A DNA stretch of 64,000 nt from Fretibacter sp964410285 (GCA_964410285.1 CAYPFR010000001.1:1-64000), one strand, 5' to 3'; numbered from the stretch's first letter, positions 8,340-17,845 are shown. Notes: a model not told the origin generated them from the sequence alone. Program-made: numbers and translations.

Positions 8340-8545
8340 ATGCTATCTTCGGCGGTAGAGCGTTACGCGGCAGCAGCTGAAACCAACCGCATTCATGGGC
8401 TTGAACTTAAAACAACCGCTCGTTTGGACGATTCAGAGCTATTAGAAAGCAACGTCTGATGATATCCGCACGGATGCCACCGAGAAGAAAGCTGTTCTTG
8501 GGCACGTTGAACAACCCAAATTATCTCTCTCTGACGCCTATGATC
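8340..8545 (+). pseudogene. Phage-type integrase, internal fragment with frameshift
   Basis: Starts with AVERYAAAAETNRIHGLEL, breaks at the stop at 8457-8459, and continues in a shifted frame as DIRTDATEKKAVLGHVEQPKL then SLSDAY. This pattern resembles the segment just before the core-binding (SAM-like) domain of tyrosine integrases of the type whose N-terminus survives at 37559-37729. N-terminus, core and catalytic domain are missing. It marks an old recombination boundary at the left edge of locus A. Confidence 0.5.
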
Positions 8546-8551
8546 GCGTCC

Positions 8552-9232
8552 CTATTTATCATTGCGAAGTATTGAAAAGCGCGCCCGCGCCGGAGGGTCG
8601 ATAACCGAACTGTAAAAGAAGCTGTCTGAAACCGAACACACGGTGAAATGCGGTGACATCACATCGTGAATTTCCTGCTCGGTAAAATGGAATGGCATTT
8701 GAACGGCGGAGTCTCCCACCCTTTCATACGTCACGTAACGTTCTTCGTCGCTACTCATGACCTTCAGCAGCAAAACACCGTTTGGGCGCAAAATCCGTTT
8801 TATATTCAAAATAAACTCACGGTGCTGAAAACAGCAAATCGAATGATAACAGCCCCGGTCGAAAATCAGATCAAAGCTGTTTGATTCAAGTTTTGACGCG
8901 GTGATGTCATCAAGTATGAAACGTATCGATAGGTCCGGGTATGGCTCCAAGGCCTTCACGGCTTTCAGTAACGCCGATCGGGCAACATCAGTTCCAACAA
9001 CCCGATGACCAAGTTTTGCAATCTCAATGGCCTGCGAACCGCTGCAAGTCCCCAAATCCAAAATATCCATGATATCGGTGCCAGCCCCGATCACATAGGC
9101 TTCAATCTCCGGATCGAGCGTGTCGTGATACCATGGCCATTTATTCTCGGCATTGACCTCATACATGACCTTGTTTTTGGCTTCCCACTTTTTCAGGTTC
9201 CAGATTTTGAACTGCTCTTTAGCGTCGATCAT
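8552..9232 (-). CDS. Class I SAM-dependent methyltransferase
   Basis: 226 residues from ATG at 9232. A TTG at 9295 also opens the frame but would overlap the halogenase gene by about 50 bases. Motif I is ILDLGTCSGSQAIEIAKLG, followed by the acidic end of strand 2 (VVGTDVARS), then DDITASKLESNSFDLIFDRG and the post-motif GVLLLKVM, the standard Rossmann methyltransferase order. It is the last gene of locus A, 11 bases after the halogenase stop, so it probably modifies the same substrate. The methyl acceptor is unknown. Confidence 0.85.
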   Translation of the reverse strand: MIDAKEQFKIWNLKKWEAKNKVMYEVNAENKWPWYHDTLDPEIEAYVIGAGTDIMDILDLGTCSGSQAIEIAKLGHRVVGTDVARSALLKAVKALEPYPDLSIRFILDDITASKLESNSFDLIFDRGCYHSICCFQHREFILNIKRILRPNGVLLLKVMSSDEERYVTYERVGDSAVQMPFHFTEQEIHDVMSPHFTVCSVSDSFFYSSVIDPPARARFSILRNDK

Positions 9233-9243
9233 CCTTGCCACCG

Positions 9244-10764
9244 CTATGACGCCGATGCCTGCATTTTGCCTCCTGCATACATATCCGCGGGACAATATTG
9301 CTCCACAAACTCCGTGTGCCCGGGCATAGTTTCGAGGTCGCGTGCAACTTTCTCACGCATAACCTTCAACTGCTGTTCCAATCGTTCCGCCCCAAGGATA
9401 CCGCCAGCAAGATGGTAATGCTTGGGGAAAAGGCCTTGTCCGATCATTACCTGAAGCCACGAGTCTACGCGAAACAAATTGACACCATCAGGCCAGATAT
9501 ATCCGTTACGTTTGAACACATCCATTCGGTGGCGCAGATCTTCGGGTATATCCATATCACGATAAAAACGCCAAAAATCCGTGTCGCCCCGCTCCGTTAG
9601 ATTGTAGTGGAGAATGAGGAAATTGCGAACCTCCTCCATTTCGAATTTCGATTCCGCATTATACCTTGATGCTAGTTCTGCCATATCCTCTGAGGTTGGA
9701 AATAACCGCATCAACCGGGTAACTGCCGTCGTGATTAAATGAATACTGGTCGATTCCAAAGGTTCAAGAAATCCGCTGGCCAAGCCTATGGCAACACAAT
9801 TATTTTTCCATGCCTCGCGGCGGCGGCCAGTCCTGAACTTTAACAGATAAGGCTCCTGCGCTTGCGGACCTGCGAGATTATTGACCAGAACCGAGCGCGC
9901 TTCATCATCAGAACAGAACTGGCTGCTGTAAACAATGCCTTCGCCCGTACGCTGCTGCACGGGAATCTGCCACTGCCAACCGATCGGATGAGCTCTCGCC
10001 CGCGTAAAAGGTGGGCCGGCACCGGCCGTCTTAGACTGGGTTGCCCAAGCACGGTCCGCAGCCAGCCAGTGACCCCAATCTTCAAATTCCACACCCAACC
10101 CCTTGCCGAGCAGAACCGAGCTAAATCCCGTACAGTCAACAAAGAAGTCGCCTTCAACTACCTCGCCGCTGTCCATTTTGAGCTCGGTGATATTTCCTGA
10201 CTCTGGGCAAAGTACCACATCGGTTATCAGTCCTTCCTGACGTTTCACACCAAGGTCTTCGGCTTTCGCACGTAAATATTGGGCGTAAGAGGTAGCATTA
10301 ATATGATAGGCGGCATTTACCTCTGTATCGCGTGCTTTGAGCGCACACTTGCCCATCGCGGCGGCCTTCCATTCCAGACAGTAATCCGAAAGTTCTCCGC
10401 CGAGCCCATGCGCGTGTGCTTCTAGCCAGAAGGCGTGAAATTCGGTCATCCATGTCGTTTGTCCGACACGTCCGAATGAGTGGATATAACTGTCGCCAAT
10501 ATTTGCCCAGTTTTCAAACTGGATGCCGAGCTTAAAAGTACCCTGCGTGGCCGACATAAATTCCTGTTCATCGATCTCAAGCAGTGCATGGAAGCTGCGC
10601 ATGGTTGGGACAGTTGCTTCGCCAACACCGACGGTTCCGATCTTCTCTGATTCAACTAATTTGATGTCCAGAAGCGGCCCAAGCCGTTTCGCCAGAGCAT
10701 AGGCGGTAACCCATCCGGTAGTGCCCCCTCCAGCGATAACGACTTTTGGTTTTTTATCTTCCAT
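9244..10764 (-). CDS. Flavin-dependent halogenase, PrnA/tryptophan-halogenase family (locus A)
   Basis: 506 residues, full family length. FAD-binding GGGTTGW lies at residues 12-18; the catalytic-type lysine is K78 in GTFKLGIQF (equivalent to Lys79 of PrnA); the halogenase signature W-x-W-x-I-P is WQWQIP at 263-268; and SGFLEPLES is at about 330-338. These enzymes use FADH2, O2 and halide to make HOCl/HOBr-like oxidant held at the lysine; a separate flavin reductase is needed and none is seen here. Members next to TonB receptors, SapC and cupin genes are common in Caulobacter-like bacteria, and their native substrates are mostly unknown, so free tryptophan should not be assumed. Tight operon with cupin and methyltransferase. 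Confidence 0.92.
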   Translation of the reverse strand: MEDKKPKVVIAGGGTTGWVTAYALAKRLGPLLDIKLVESEKIGTVGVGEATVPTMRSFHALLEIDEQEFMSATQGTFKLGIQFENWANIGDSYIHSFGRVGQTTWMTEFHAFWLEAHAHGLGGELSDYCLEWKAAAMGKCALKARDTEVNAAYHINATSYAQYLRAKAEDLGVKRQEGLITDVVLCPESGNITELKMDSGEVVEGDFFVDCTGFSSVLLGKGLGVEFEDWGHWLAADRAWATQSKTAGAGPPFTRARAHPIGWQWQIPVQQRTGEGIVYSSQFCSDDEARSVLVNNLAGPQAQEPYLLKFRTGRRREAWKNNCVAIGLASGFLEPLESTSIHLITTAVTRLMRLFPTSEDMAELASRYNAESKFEMEEVRNFLILHYNLTERGDTDFWRFYRDMDIPEDLRHRMDVFKRNGYIWPDGVNLFRVDSWLQVMIGQGLFPKHYHLAGGILGAERLEQQLKVMREKVARDLETMPGHTEFVEQYCPADMYAGGKMQASAS

Positions 10765-10777
10765 GCCGTAATTCCCC

Positions 10778-11800
10778 TTATCGCTTTAGGCTTTGATGAA
10801 CGGCAGCGCGAATGCGGCGGGCATTCGCAAGGTCCATTTCGGCGAGTGCGCCTTGTACTTTTTCCGGAAGGTGCCGACGCGGAATATCGACATCTCCGAA
10901 TATATAATAGTCAAACAATTCGCGCCACGCCCGCTTGTCCGCTTCCGAGCGATCCCGGATATTGAGCATGGCATGCATGAGTACATCCATCGGATTACCC
11001 ATATAGCTGGGTGCCGGTGTCCACCAGTAATTGACCATGACATTAAAGTGGTCGAAGGCCTCGACCTCGTGCCACCACATGCTGGGATAATAAAGCACAT
11101 CTCCGGGCTCGAGATCAGCGATCACAGCTTCCTGTAAGGCCTCACGAATATTTGGAAACCGATCAAAATCTGGTTCTTTCAGATCTGCCAGGGTTACGAC
11201 CTGACCGCCCGGAGTCGGAAACAAGGGACCCGGGTAAAGATTAGGCGTCTGCGTCGGGGGAAATAAAGTAAAGCGGCGTTTCCCATATACACAGCAGGCG
11301 ATATTTTTGGGCATGTCATAATGGGCGCTGGCACGGGATTGATTGCCAATCCAGATTTTTGACGTGCGGGGATAGCTTTCAAATTCCGAGTGATTAAAGT
11401 TCAACGTATTGGCTTTATCCAATCCTGCAAATGTTTGATCAAAAGTAATCGAATTCATGTAGTAATAAAAAGGATGATCCTTTTCCGGCAGTGCATTAAT
11501 TTCATGCAAAACCTCTGAAAGGTCGCGTCGGACGGCGTTAAAATTAAATCCTGAAACCGTTTCGTTATAGGTATACCGGCCCCGCATTTCGGGCTCACCC
11601 TCATAGACAAGTACTGGCTTGCCATCATAGTTCTTAATCAACATATTAATGAGGGTCTGCGCGGATTTCTGCCCTGCCAAGACCATCGGCCACTGGGATG
11701 CAAGTCCCTTTAATATCACAGGTTCATTTCCAGCAAAAAGCGCGTCAAAAGGCACCGCATCCATTGAAACATTTGAAAGTACGCGAACTGTTTTCGGCAT
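10778..11800 (-). CDS. Cupin-like (JmjC/FIH-type) Fe(II)/2OG oxygenase
   Basis: 340 residues. The cupin_8 fold is indicated by EPVILKGLASQWPM near the N-terminus, the iron-binding HxD in SAHYDMPKN (H160, D162), and the distal His in YYPSMWWHEVEAF (H244) after LEPGDVLYYPS. Relatives of FIH-1 hydroxylate peptides or small molecules using 2-oxoglutarate. It lies eight bases after the SapC stop and 13 bases before the halogenase start, so they are co-transcribed and probably act on the same imported compound. All three metal ligands are present, so the enzyme is predicted active. Confidence 0.88.
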   Translation of the reverse strand: MPKTVRVLSNVSMDAVPFDALFAGNEPVILKGLASQWPMVLAGQKSAQTLINMLIKNYDGKPVLVYEGEPEMRGRYTYNETVSGFNFNAVRRDLSEVLHEINALPEKDHPFYYYMNSITFDQTFAGLDKANTLNFNHSEFESYPRTSKIWIGNQSRASAHYDMPKNIACCVYGKRRFTLFPPTQTPNLYPGPLFPTPGGQVVTLADLKEPDFDRFPNIREALQEAVIADLEPGDVLYYPSMWWHEVEAFDHFNVMVNYWWTPAPSYMGNPMDVLMHAMLNIRDRSEADKRAWRELFDYYIFGDVDIPRRHLPEKVQGALAEMDLANARRIRAAVHQSLKR

Positions 11801-11808
11801 AATCGCTC

Positions 11809-12531
11809 CTAAACTGTTCCGTTACGTTTGTTCTTGATATCAATCAGCTTTTGAAAATTATCCAGCGATGACATTAGATAAAAAATTGGTCCCAGAGCTC
11901 CGGTAGCATGTAAATCATGGAGCGCTTCGGGGGCAAGTGCCGCGAATTTTTGTTGGTTGATTGTGTAATAATCAGAGAAAGTATATTCGACCTCTGAACT
12001 GAGTCGAATACTGATTTTAACCTGCTCAAGCAGTTCTAGATTAGTAATTTTATTGTAAAAGTTTGGATCAAAATTTAGCCCAATATCAACGAGTTGCAGA
12101 ACCCGTTTTATTTTTTCCAAATAAGGCGTTTCACCACCCAATTCTGAAAAAATTGCTTTTCCGCCTTCCCCGACCCTAGCATTTTTTTCATCAATCATTA
12201 TCCGAACATCGCTGCTCTTACCACCATCGGGATCTTTAACATAACCTAAAGAAAAAGGCCCTCGCGCAAAAACGGCAGGCATATAATTACTTAGCCAGGC
12301 TGTGCCATCAATGAAAAGGTTTTCATCCTTTTCCAACCCCAGAATAGCGTGGGCTTCCAACTGCCCAGAAGCAGTATTTTTACTAATTAAAATTGGAAAT
12401 TCTTTTTGTGCGGCACCAAACTCTGAAGACAATAGTACAGCGCGATTTACATGGTCTCCAAACTCTTTTCGCGCTTCGACATTTACCATGACGTCCTGAT
12501 GACGCTCAATTGACAAGTCTACAGCTTCCAT
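11809..12531 (-). CDS. SapC family protein (locus A)
   Basis: 240 residues from ATG at 12531, with GGAAA nine bases upstream; an upstream extension of the frame lacks support. It has the SapC-like pattern EFPILISKNTASGQLEAHAI with LGLEKDENLF and a late segment GALGPIFYLMSSLDNFQKLI. SapC-family proteins (named from Campylobacter S-layer genes) occur beside TonB receptors and halogenases in many Proteobacteria; biochemical function is unknown. No signal peptide or membrane segment is seen, so it is probably cytoplasmic and possibly structural or substrate-carrying. Confidence 0.82.
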   Translation of the reverse strand: MEAVDLSIERHQDVMVNVEARKEFGDHVNRAVLLSSEFGAAQKEFPILISKNTASGQLEAHAILGLEKDENLFIDGTAWLSNYMPAVFARGPFSLGYVKDPDGGKSSDVRIMIDEKNARVGEGGKAIFSELGGETPYLEKIKRVLQLVDIGLNFDPNFYNKITNLELLEQVKISIRLSSEVEYTFSDYYTINQQKFAALAPEALHDLHATGALGPIFYLMSSLDNFQKLIDIKNKRNGTV

Positions 12532-12563
12532 AAAGATAGTTTCCACGTTTTGAAAAAATAATA

Positions 12564-12612
12564 TTTGCAGAAAATTCTGCAAACAACAACCCCGCCGCAC
12601 GAGGCGACGGGG
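12564..12612 (-). promoter_or_regulatory. Two intercistronic hairpins between TBDR-A and SapC
   Basis: Just after the receptor stop, the minus strand has a 9-bp G+C-rich hairpin (12590-12612, loop CTCGT) followed by a T/G-rich stretch. Then comes a perfect TTTGCAGAA-TT-TTCTGCAAA hairpin (12564-12583) followed by TATTATTTTTTC. It probably acts as a leaky terminator or 3'-end stabiliser that sets much higher receptor than enzyme expression. Locus B has a smaller hairpin in the same place. Confidence 0.6.
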
Positions 12613-12629
12613 GTATCATCTATTCTACA

Positions 12630-15600
12630 TTAGAATGTATAACGACCTGAAAGAACGTAACGCGAGTCACCTTCAGTATTCAGCCATAACATGTTTTCAG
12701 TACGGCCAAATATTTTCTGACTTTCTTCAGTCACATTAATACCATCCAAACTGACCGATAAGCGGTCATTGACGTTATAGGTGATATTGAAGTCGACCTG
12801 CTGATAGTCATCAACAAACGCTGGCTGTCCTTGACCGCCAAAGGCTGTATCCGTCAGGAAGGACTCACGGAAGTTATATGCGAGCCGTGCTGAGATTGGA
12901 CCTTTTTCGTAAATACCGACGAGGTTGGCAGAATCTGACAGACCTTCGAGAGCAAATTGCGAAACTGAAGGATCCGCAGCGACATCATAAGCAATATCGC
13001 CGTTCACGAGCGTCGCATTAGCTTGGAAACCAAACCCGCTGTCTCCGAAGAAATGCTGCCATGCCATCTCGATACCGTCGACCAATGCCGTTTCATTATT
13101 GACCGGCTGAGACGTATCAAAATTGAAGAATGGATCAGTGCTCGAGGCATTAATATTGTACAGGGCGATAATGTCCAAAGCCTGCTGCGCGCCGCCTGGC
13201 TGTGATGGATCAATATAATCCGCCGCGCCATTCGGGAAGTCTGCAGGGTTATTCAGAATGGCCGCCATCGTGTAAATGTTTTGCTCATTCGCTGTAAAGC
13301 CGAGATTGCCCAATTCGGCAATCGCATTGCCAGACAGTGTTCCTGCAGCGCCAGACGTCGGATCTCTGAGATCAAACAATGGCTGAGAAACGACCTCCGT
13401 ACCCACGAAGTTGTTGACGGATTTCCGGAAGTATCCACCTGAGATGTAACTAGACTCTCCGTAATACCATTCCGCAGAAACGTCAAAGTTTGTCGATTCA
13501 AGCGGATCCAGCCTCGCCGAACCTCTGGAAGCGTTCGAAATTCCGCCAAGCGCGGTCAACGTATTCGGACCCGAAACACTGGTATTGACAAACATGTCAC
13601 CATATTCTGGGCGCGCGATTGTTTGGCTCATAGAAACACGTAATTTTAGATCCTCTGTAGCATCAACGGCAAAGTCGATACTTGGGAGTATATTACTGTA
13701 GCTATGATCTTCAACAATCTCTTGAGGCTGATCGCTGAAATTAACTCGGAAGTCATTGTCAGATGTCCAAGTTATGCCCGTCGGAACCGACTGAAGCGTA
13801 CTCGAGGTGACGCTCGTGTCTTCATAACGAAGACCAACCAATGTCTGAGTATTAAATCCGGCGATTTCACCATCAAAATTTGCTGACAAATAAATAGATG
13901 CAATGTCTTCTTTAATAAGACGGTCATTCGACCCATTAGCCGAACGGTTATTGAAGTCAAAAACTGACCCGTCAGCGCGTGTGTAAGGCGAGAGAGAGCG
14001 AACAAACTCATATGGATCACTTTGGAAGGCCGGGCTACCAAGACTCACCACAGGATAATCTGAAGGGACACCTGGAACACCAGACACGTCGAAATCGCGG
14101 AATTCTGAAGCCACATCAACAGTTCTCAAGAAACTCGTATCTGGAATATCTCTAAAGCCAACACCCCATCCGCCAAGAAAATCTAGCGTCTGAGCATTAG
14201 ATTGACGCATTTCTGAAGCAGAGTAGCCAACTCCAAAATCAACATCGATACCTTCGGCAGCATTCCAACTACCACCGAGACGGAATTGATTCAGGTCGTG
14301 CTTTTGATTAGAACGATCGGTGATAAATGTTTGCGTGGCGAGATCACCAACATCTAGTTGACCATTGCCGTTACCACCTGCAGGGCCGGCATTCTCTACA
14401 ATACCGATGGATGCGCGAGGCACCTCACCCGTGTAATCGGCAGATTGGAAACCAGCGCCAGCAGCCGCGACGTTAAAACGAACACTGCTTAGACCTTCTG
14501 GCCCATTGCCGCCTGACTTGGCACGCGCAATAGAGGCATCTGCTTCAATTGACCATCTGTCATTTAACTCGTGGTCAATATTCAATCCAAACGCAAGCGT
14601 TTCATCCTCAACCGCAGCGTCGTAAGACGCATAGAAAATGTCTTTACCACGACCATCCGGAGCCGCAATCAATTCGGTTAGCCGCCGAGGCGTAGCAACG
14701 ACATCACTGCCGTCAAATTCAATGCTAGTAAACTGGCGAGAATACCATATTCCAGGCGCGATATTTGTCTGGCTGAGCTCATTTGATGTGTACAAAGCGT
14801 CAGCCGTAACAAGGGTCCGCTCAGAAGGAGCCCACTGCATGGTGACCATACCATTTGTACGTTGCCGGTCAATATCAGCAGAGTTATAGGTAATATTGAA
14901 CGGAAGCGCCATCAAGGCCCCATTTGCCGGAGCATTGGTAACGGTCGCATTCTGTAGGAAGCTCAATGACGGGTCATAATTAAAAAAGGAATAGCCCGCG
15001 ACTTCAGATGACCGCGATGTAGAGTTACGTTCCTGGAAAGACGCAAAACCGGAAACACCAAAGTTTCCTTCATCATTAGTCCAACTGGCCAGGCCACTAA
15101 ATTCAGGTGAAATCTGATCCTCACCATTGTTTTCGTAAACGCCCTTTGCACCAAGAACGACCCGATTGGGGCTAGAAAGTGGCTTAATCGTCTCAATATT
15201 GATTGTCGCACCAATACCACCGCTGACTACATCGCCGCGACCGGTTTTATATACCTGAATACCAGAAACGCCTTCCGAGGCCAAATTAGAGAAATCAAAA
15301 GACCGCGAATTTCCTTGCGCACCAATAGCGCGATCGGTTCCGTTAACAGCACCAACGTTAGCCGTCGGCATTTGACGCCCATTTAACGTGACCTGATTGA
15401 ATTGGCCGCCGAAACCGCGAACCGTAACCTGAGCACCTTCACCGTTTTCTCGATCAATTGAAACACCTGTAATACGCTGCAGTGATTCTGCTAGGTTAGT
15501 GTCCGGAAATTTACCGATATCTTCTGCGGAAATCGCATCAACAACACCACTATTTTGGCGCTTAACATCCATGGCGTTCTTCAAACTGCTCCGAACACCG

Positions 15601-15704
15601 GTCGCAATGACCTCGTCTTCTGGTGCAATCTGCGCATAGGCTGGACTGCCAAGCGTCGCCAACAATGCGGCTGTCCCCGTTAATAGTTTTAGTTTAGTTT
15701 TCAT
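12630..15704 (-). CDS. TonB-dependent outer-membrane receptor (TBDR-A)
   Basis: 1024 residues. Signal peptide MKTKLKLLTGTAALLATLGSPAYAQ, then TonB-box-like EDEVIATGVR, plug domain (NLAESLQRITGVSIDRENGE, VTVRGFGGQFNQVTLNGRQM) and a long 22-strand-type barrel ending with aromatic Phe (GRYTF). Typical of the Caulobacter/Xanthomonas class of receptors importing sugars, peptides or other scarce nutrients with TonB-ExbBD energy. ATG at 15704 is chosen: GAGGAG (15714-15719) lies nine bases before it and the signal peptide begins there. The open frame upstream is a relic STN domain in other frames, so this receptor lacks a signalling domain. First gene of locus A. Confidence 0.92.
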   Translation of the reverse strand: MKTKLKLLTGTAALLATLGSPAYAQIAPEDEVIATGVRSSLKNAMDVKRQNSGVVDAISAEDIGKFPDTNLAESLQRITGVSIDRENGEGAQVTVRGFGGQFNQVTLNGRQMPTANVGAVNGTDRAIGAQGNSRSFDFSNLASEGVSGIQVYKTGRGDVVSGGIGATINIETIKPLSSPNRVVLGAKGVYENNGEDQISPEFSGLASWTNDEGNFGVSGFASFQERNSTSRSSEVAGYSFFNYDPSLSFLQNATVTNAPANGALMALPFNITYNSADIDRQRTNGMVTMQWAPSERTLVTADALYTSNELSQTNIAPGIWYSRQFTSIEFDGSDVVATPRRLTELIAAPDGRGKDIFYASYDAAVEDETLAFGLNIDHELNDRWSIEADASIARAKSGGNGPEGLSSVRFNVAAAGAGFQSADYTGEVPRASIGIVENAGPAGGNGNGQLDVGDLATQTFITDRSNQKHDLNQFRLGGSWNAAEGIDVDFGVGYSASEMRQSNAQTLDFLGGWGVGFRDIPDTSFLRTVDVASEFRDFDVSGVPGVPSDYPVVSLGSPAFQSDPYEFVRSLSPYTRADGSVFDFNNRSANGSNDRLIKEDIASIYLSANFDGEIAGFNTQTLVGLRYEDTSVTSSTLQSVPTGITWTSDNDFRVNFSDQPQEIVEDHSYSNILPSIDFAVDATEDLKLRVSMSQTIARPEYGDMFVNTSVSGPNTLTALGGISNASRGSARLDPLESTNFDVSAEWYYGESSYISGGYFRKSVNNFVGTEVVSQPLFDLRDPTSGAAGTLSGNAIAELGNLGFTANEQNIYTMAAILNNPADFPNGAADYIDPSQPGGAQQALDIIALYNINASSTDPFFNFDTSQPVNNETALVDGIEMAWQHFFGDSGFGFQANATLVNGDIAYDVAADPSVSQFALEGLSDSANLVGIYEKGPISARLAYNFRESFLTDTAFGGQGQPAFVDDYQQVDFNITYNVNDRLSVSLDGINVTEESQKIFGRTENMLWLNTEGDSRYVLSGRYTF

Positions 15705-15723
15705 TTCTTGTGACTCCTCGGTC

Positions 15724-15947
15724 TCAATTTTTTTGCTCGACCTTTCTGACAACGATAACACCGTAATTGGCGATCGTGGCCTGAAGCCCATATCTGGAAA
15801 ATAGCTCTTCCAGAGCTGAACCAATCGAGTATTCCCCTGAAGAGCACTCGCCTGAACACCCTCCACAACTGCTTTCGAAAAAATCAGAAATCGACCCGTA
15901 ATGTCCGAGGGTTTATTTAAAGCTGATGACGCACTAGACTTGCCAAT
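15724..15947 (-). pseudogene. Relic STN (secretin/TonB N-terminal) signalling domain of TBDR-A
   Basis: Minus-strand reading gives IGKSSASSALNKPSDITGRF and LIFSKAVVEGVQASALQG. After a one-base loss in a G-run (15834-15837) it continues YSIGSALEELFSRYGLQATI and ANYGVIVVRKVEQKN, then stop at 15724. It aligns throughout with residues 36-111 of TBDR-B (SDITGRSLIFSH, EGVQTNKLSGKYSVEGAL, DYGVIVVTKAEVKN). A TAG precedes IGKSS, and the signal peptide is not readable in frame. A good Shine-Dalgarno relic (GAGGAGG at 16001-16007) remains upstream. The domain that would touch the FecR periplasmic region is therefore dead in locus A. Confidence 0.75.
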
Positions 15948-16066
15948 CTAAAACCGAAAAATGGCTTCATTATCGACAGAATTCTGCTGTGCTCACACAA
16001 CCTCCTCAAACATTACGGCTTTTCCAACAGCAGGTAGCGCCGTTGATTTCCGCTTTTTTATCCGAA

Positions 16067-16193
16067 TTAGACGACTTACAATCATCCAACTCATAAAATA
16101 AAAGTCTCGGGGCACGGAAATCCCCCACATAAAAATTTAGATTATTTTTATTATTTCATTATGTTGCATTTAAGTCACACTAACTGAAATTTG
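16067..16193 (-). repeat. Duplicated leader/promoter region, copy 2 (upstream of TBDR-A)
   Basis: About 127 bases resembling 7785-7912 in the same orientation, including ATGTTGCATTTAAGTCACAC and CCCCCACATAAAAA on the plus strand. It lies about 360 bases upstream of the TBDR-A start and about 120 upstream of the STN relic, so it most likely contains the locus A promoter or 5' UTR. Exact promoter elements cannot be assigned by eye. The remainder of 15948-16342 shows no gene. Confidence 0.55.
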
Positions 16194-16342
16194 TGGGCCA
16201 CGATGTCCCGCCAATATAAGACTATTCGAATCCATCTACGTATGACCCCGCCTGAAATACCCTACAGAAAATTACATAGAGAGCGATAAAGACAGCCGGA
16301 TTGAACGCTTATATCGATTAAGGTTCAATACATGCCTAGTCT

Positions 16343-17101
16343 TCAGTTAGTTTGGGCCGTATCGGGTGATAACCTGATGAAACTATTTGCCGTTAAGCGA
16401 CCGCTCAACGGGTCTTCACTCAAATCAGTTTCAGCGTCTATATCACCAGCATGGAGCATATTGCTCTTGTAGAAAATTATACGATTAAATTTGCAATCAA
16501 CTTTTTTAACTCTTTTAAAAAGCTCGGTATCGCCCATTATATAACCCGACTTGGGCAAACCTGTCGTAATGGCTTCTCGACTTAACCATTTGAAATAGGC
16601 TTTAGAGCGTTCTGGAGAAATGGACTCAAAACCAGATGTGCGGTGTTGATAGAATGAAGTGCCCTGAAACGGGGAGTCACACAAATAGTGCACAGCGGCT
16701 ATTTGATTTACATCAGATGTATCAAAGTGAGGGATGGATTGGATAGGCACTAACTCCGCTGGCGTTTTAGTAGCTATACAAAACTTACTTTCCACGACTT
16801 TGGGAGACGCTTCATGAGGGGCATTAAGTAATGCGGCTATATTACCGCTAAAATAATTTTCCAATAACTGACTATAGACTTGCGGAACATCCACTCTTTG
16901 ACCTGGGTAATAGTTATCGCCCTCATCGATAAATTTTCCGGCATTTTTAGCCAAGTTAATGAGTCTTTCTGGCGTTGATAAAAAATCATCAACGAGAATA
17001 ATGGTATTGCCTTCTTGGCCAATGCTCACTGTAGAAATTTTGCACGCTGGATTCACGCCAATTGTCTCAGGCAAGCTTTCATGTTTCAGAGTCGATCCCA
17101 T
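16343..17101 (-). CDS. DUF6445 family protein, prolyl-4-hydroxylase-like
   Basis: 252 residues from ATG at 17101, immediately after the SapC stop. The pattern SIPHFDTSDVNQIAAVHYL supplies a His-x-Asp pair, GTSFYQHRTSGFE follows, and NMLHAGD supplies a distal His, as in Fe(II)/2-oxoglutarate oxygenases of the P4H type. DUF6445 proteins regularly sit beside halogenase, SapC and TBDR genes; no reaction is established. An oxygenase role is inferred from the metal-ligand-like residues. Last gene of locus B. Confidence 0.8.
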   Translation of the reverse strand: MGSTLKHESLPETIGVNPACKISTVSIGQEGNTIILVDDFLSTPERLINLAKNAGKFIDEGDNYYPGQRVDVPQVYSQLLENYFSGNIAALLNAPHEASPKVVESKFCIATKTPAELVPIQSIPHFDTSDVNQIAAVHYLCDSPFQGTSFYQHRTSGFESISPERSKAYFKWLSREAITTGLPKSGYIMGDTELFKRVKKVDCKFNRIIFYKSNMLHAGDIDAETDLSEDPLSGRLTANSFIRLSPDTAQTN

Positions 17102-17103
17102 AA

Positions 17104-17844
17104 TTATGAAGTCTCTGAGAACCAAGCTTTGGCCTCTTCATTGCGTATATTACGTTGGTTTACCATCCAATGAATATGGCCCAAGGATTGTATCATGGAA
17201 TAGATTGGGAAAAGTAGGCCGCCTTGCCGTAGATTAGAAAATTGTTCCAAGGGTAGAGCGTTTAATTTGCTCTCATCAATCGTGTATATACCTTCAACCT
17301 TAATCGCTTCGCCATTTTCAAACTTTATATCCAAAGACATTTTCTGGATAAGGTTCAATTCATTAACGGTATCTATAAATTGCCGTGTAGTCTGCTCACC
17401 ATGATAAAGGCTCGCCAACATAGACTGCATATCTTTTAAATATTTTTCAGGTTCACCCTCCTCACTAAACAATGGTTTTCCTTCATCTGAGATGCAGGGG
17501 CTATCGAGATCCAAACATATGACGGGTTGTGCCTCTCCGGCGGTATTATCTGAGCCTAAAAAGAAGGGTTGGCGTAAAATATTGAGAGGAATATATAAGC
17601 TATCCCACTTACCTGTGCGGTAGAAAAGATTTTCGCCAGTTTCAAAACCACAAAGTGCAATCACAGAAAACTGGCCCGTTTCAGCATTTTTTGTAAAGAC
17701 GATAGGAAACCGCGTTGCCGTCTTTAAAAACTCAGCCATGACAATGGGAACCATATTCGTATCGGCCCCCAAGGCTTCGACTTTAAGGGGGTCTATAAGA
17801 ATATGCCTGTGAGCAGTCCTATCTATGGCTGTCATTCTTGGCAC
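17104..17844 (-). CDS. SapC family protein (locus B)
   Basis: 246 residues from GTG at 17844, one base after the halogenase stop, with GAGAG about eight bases upstream; an in-frame ATG at 17835 lacks a binding site. It shares the SapC pattern with the locus A copy (TRFPIVFTKNAETGQFSVIA, LCGFETGENLFY, GLLFPIYSMIQSLGHIHWMV) but is clearly diverged, so the loci are old paralogs rather than a fresh duplication. No signal peptide. Biochemical function unknown. Confidence 0.82.
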   Translation of the reverse strand: MPRMTAIDRTAHRHILIDPLKVEALGADTNMVPIVMAEFLKTATRFPIVFTKNAETGQFSVIALCGFETGENLFYRTGKWDSLYIPLNILRQPFFLGSDNTAGEAQPVICLDLDSPCISDEGKPLFSEEGEPEKYLKDMQSMLASLYHGEQTTRQFIDTVNELNLIQKMSLDIKFENGEAIKVEGIYTIDESKLNALPLEQFSNLRQGGLLFPIYSMIQSLGHIHWMVNQRNIRNEEAKAWFSETS

Positions 17845-17845
17845 T

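Noticed and set aside
9232..9295. TTG start extending the methyltransferase into the halogenase gene
   Set aside because: The extension lacks homology, while ATG at 9232 gives normal spacing and length.
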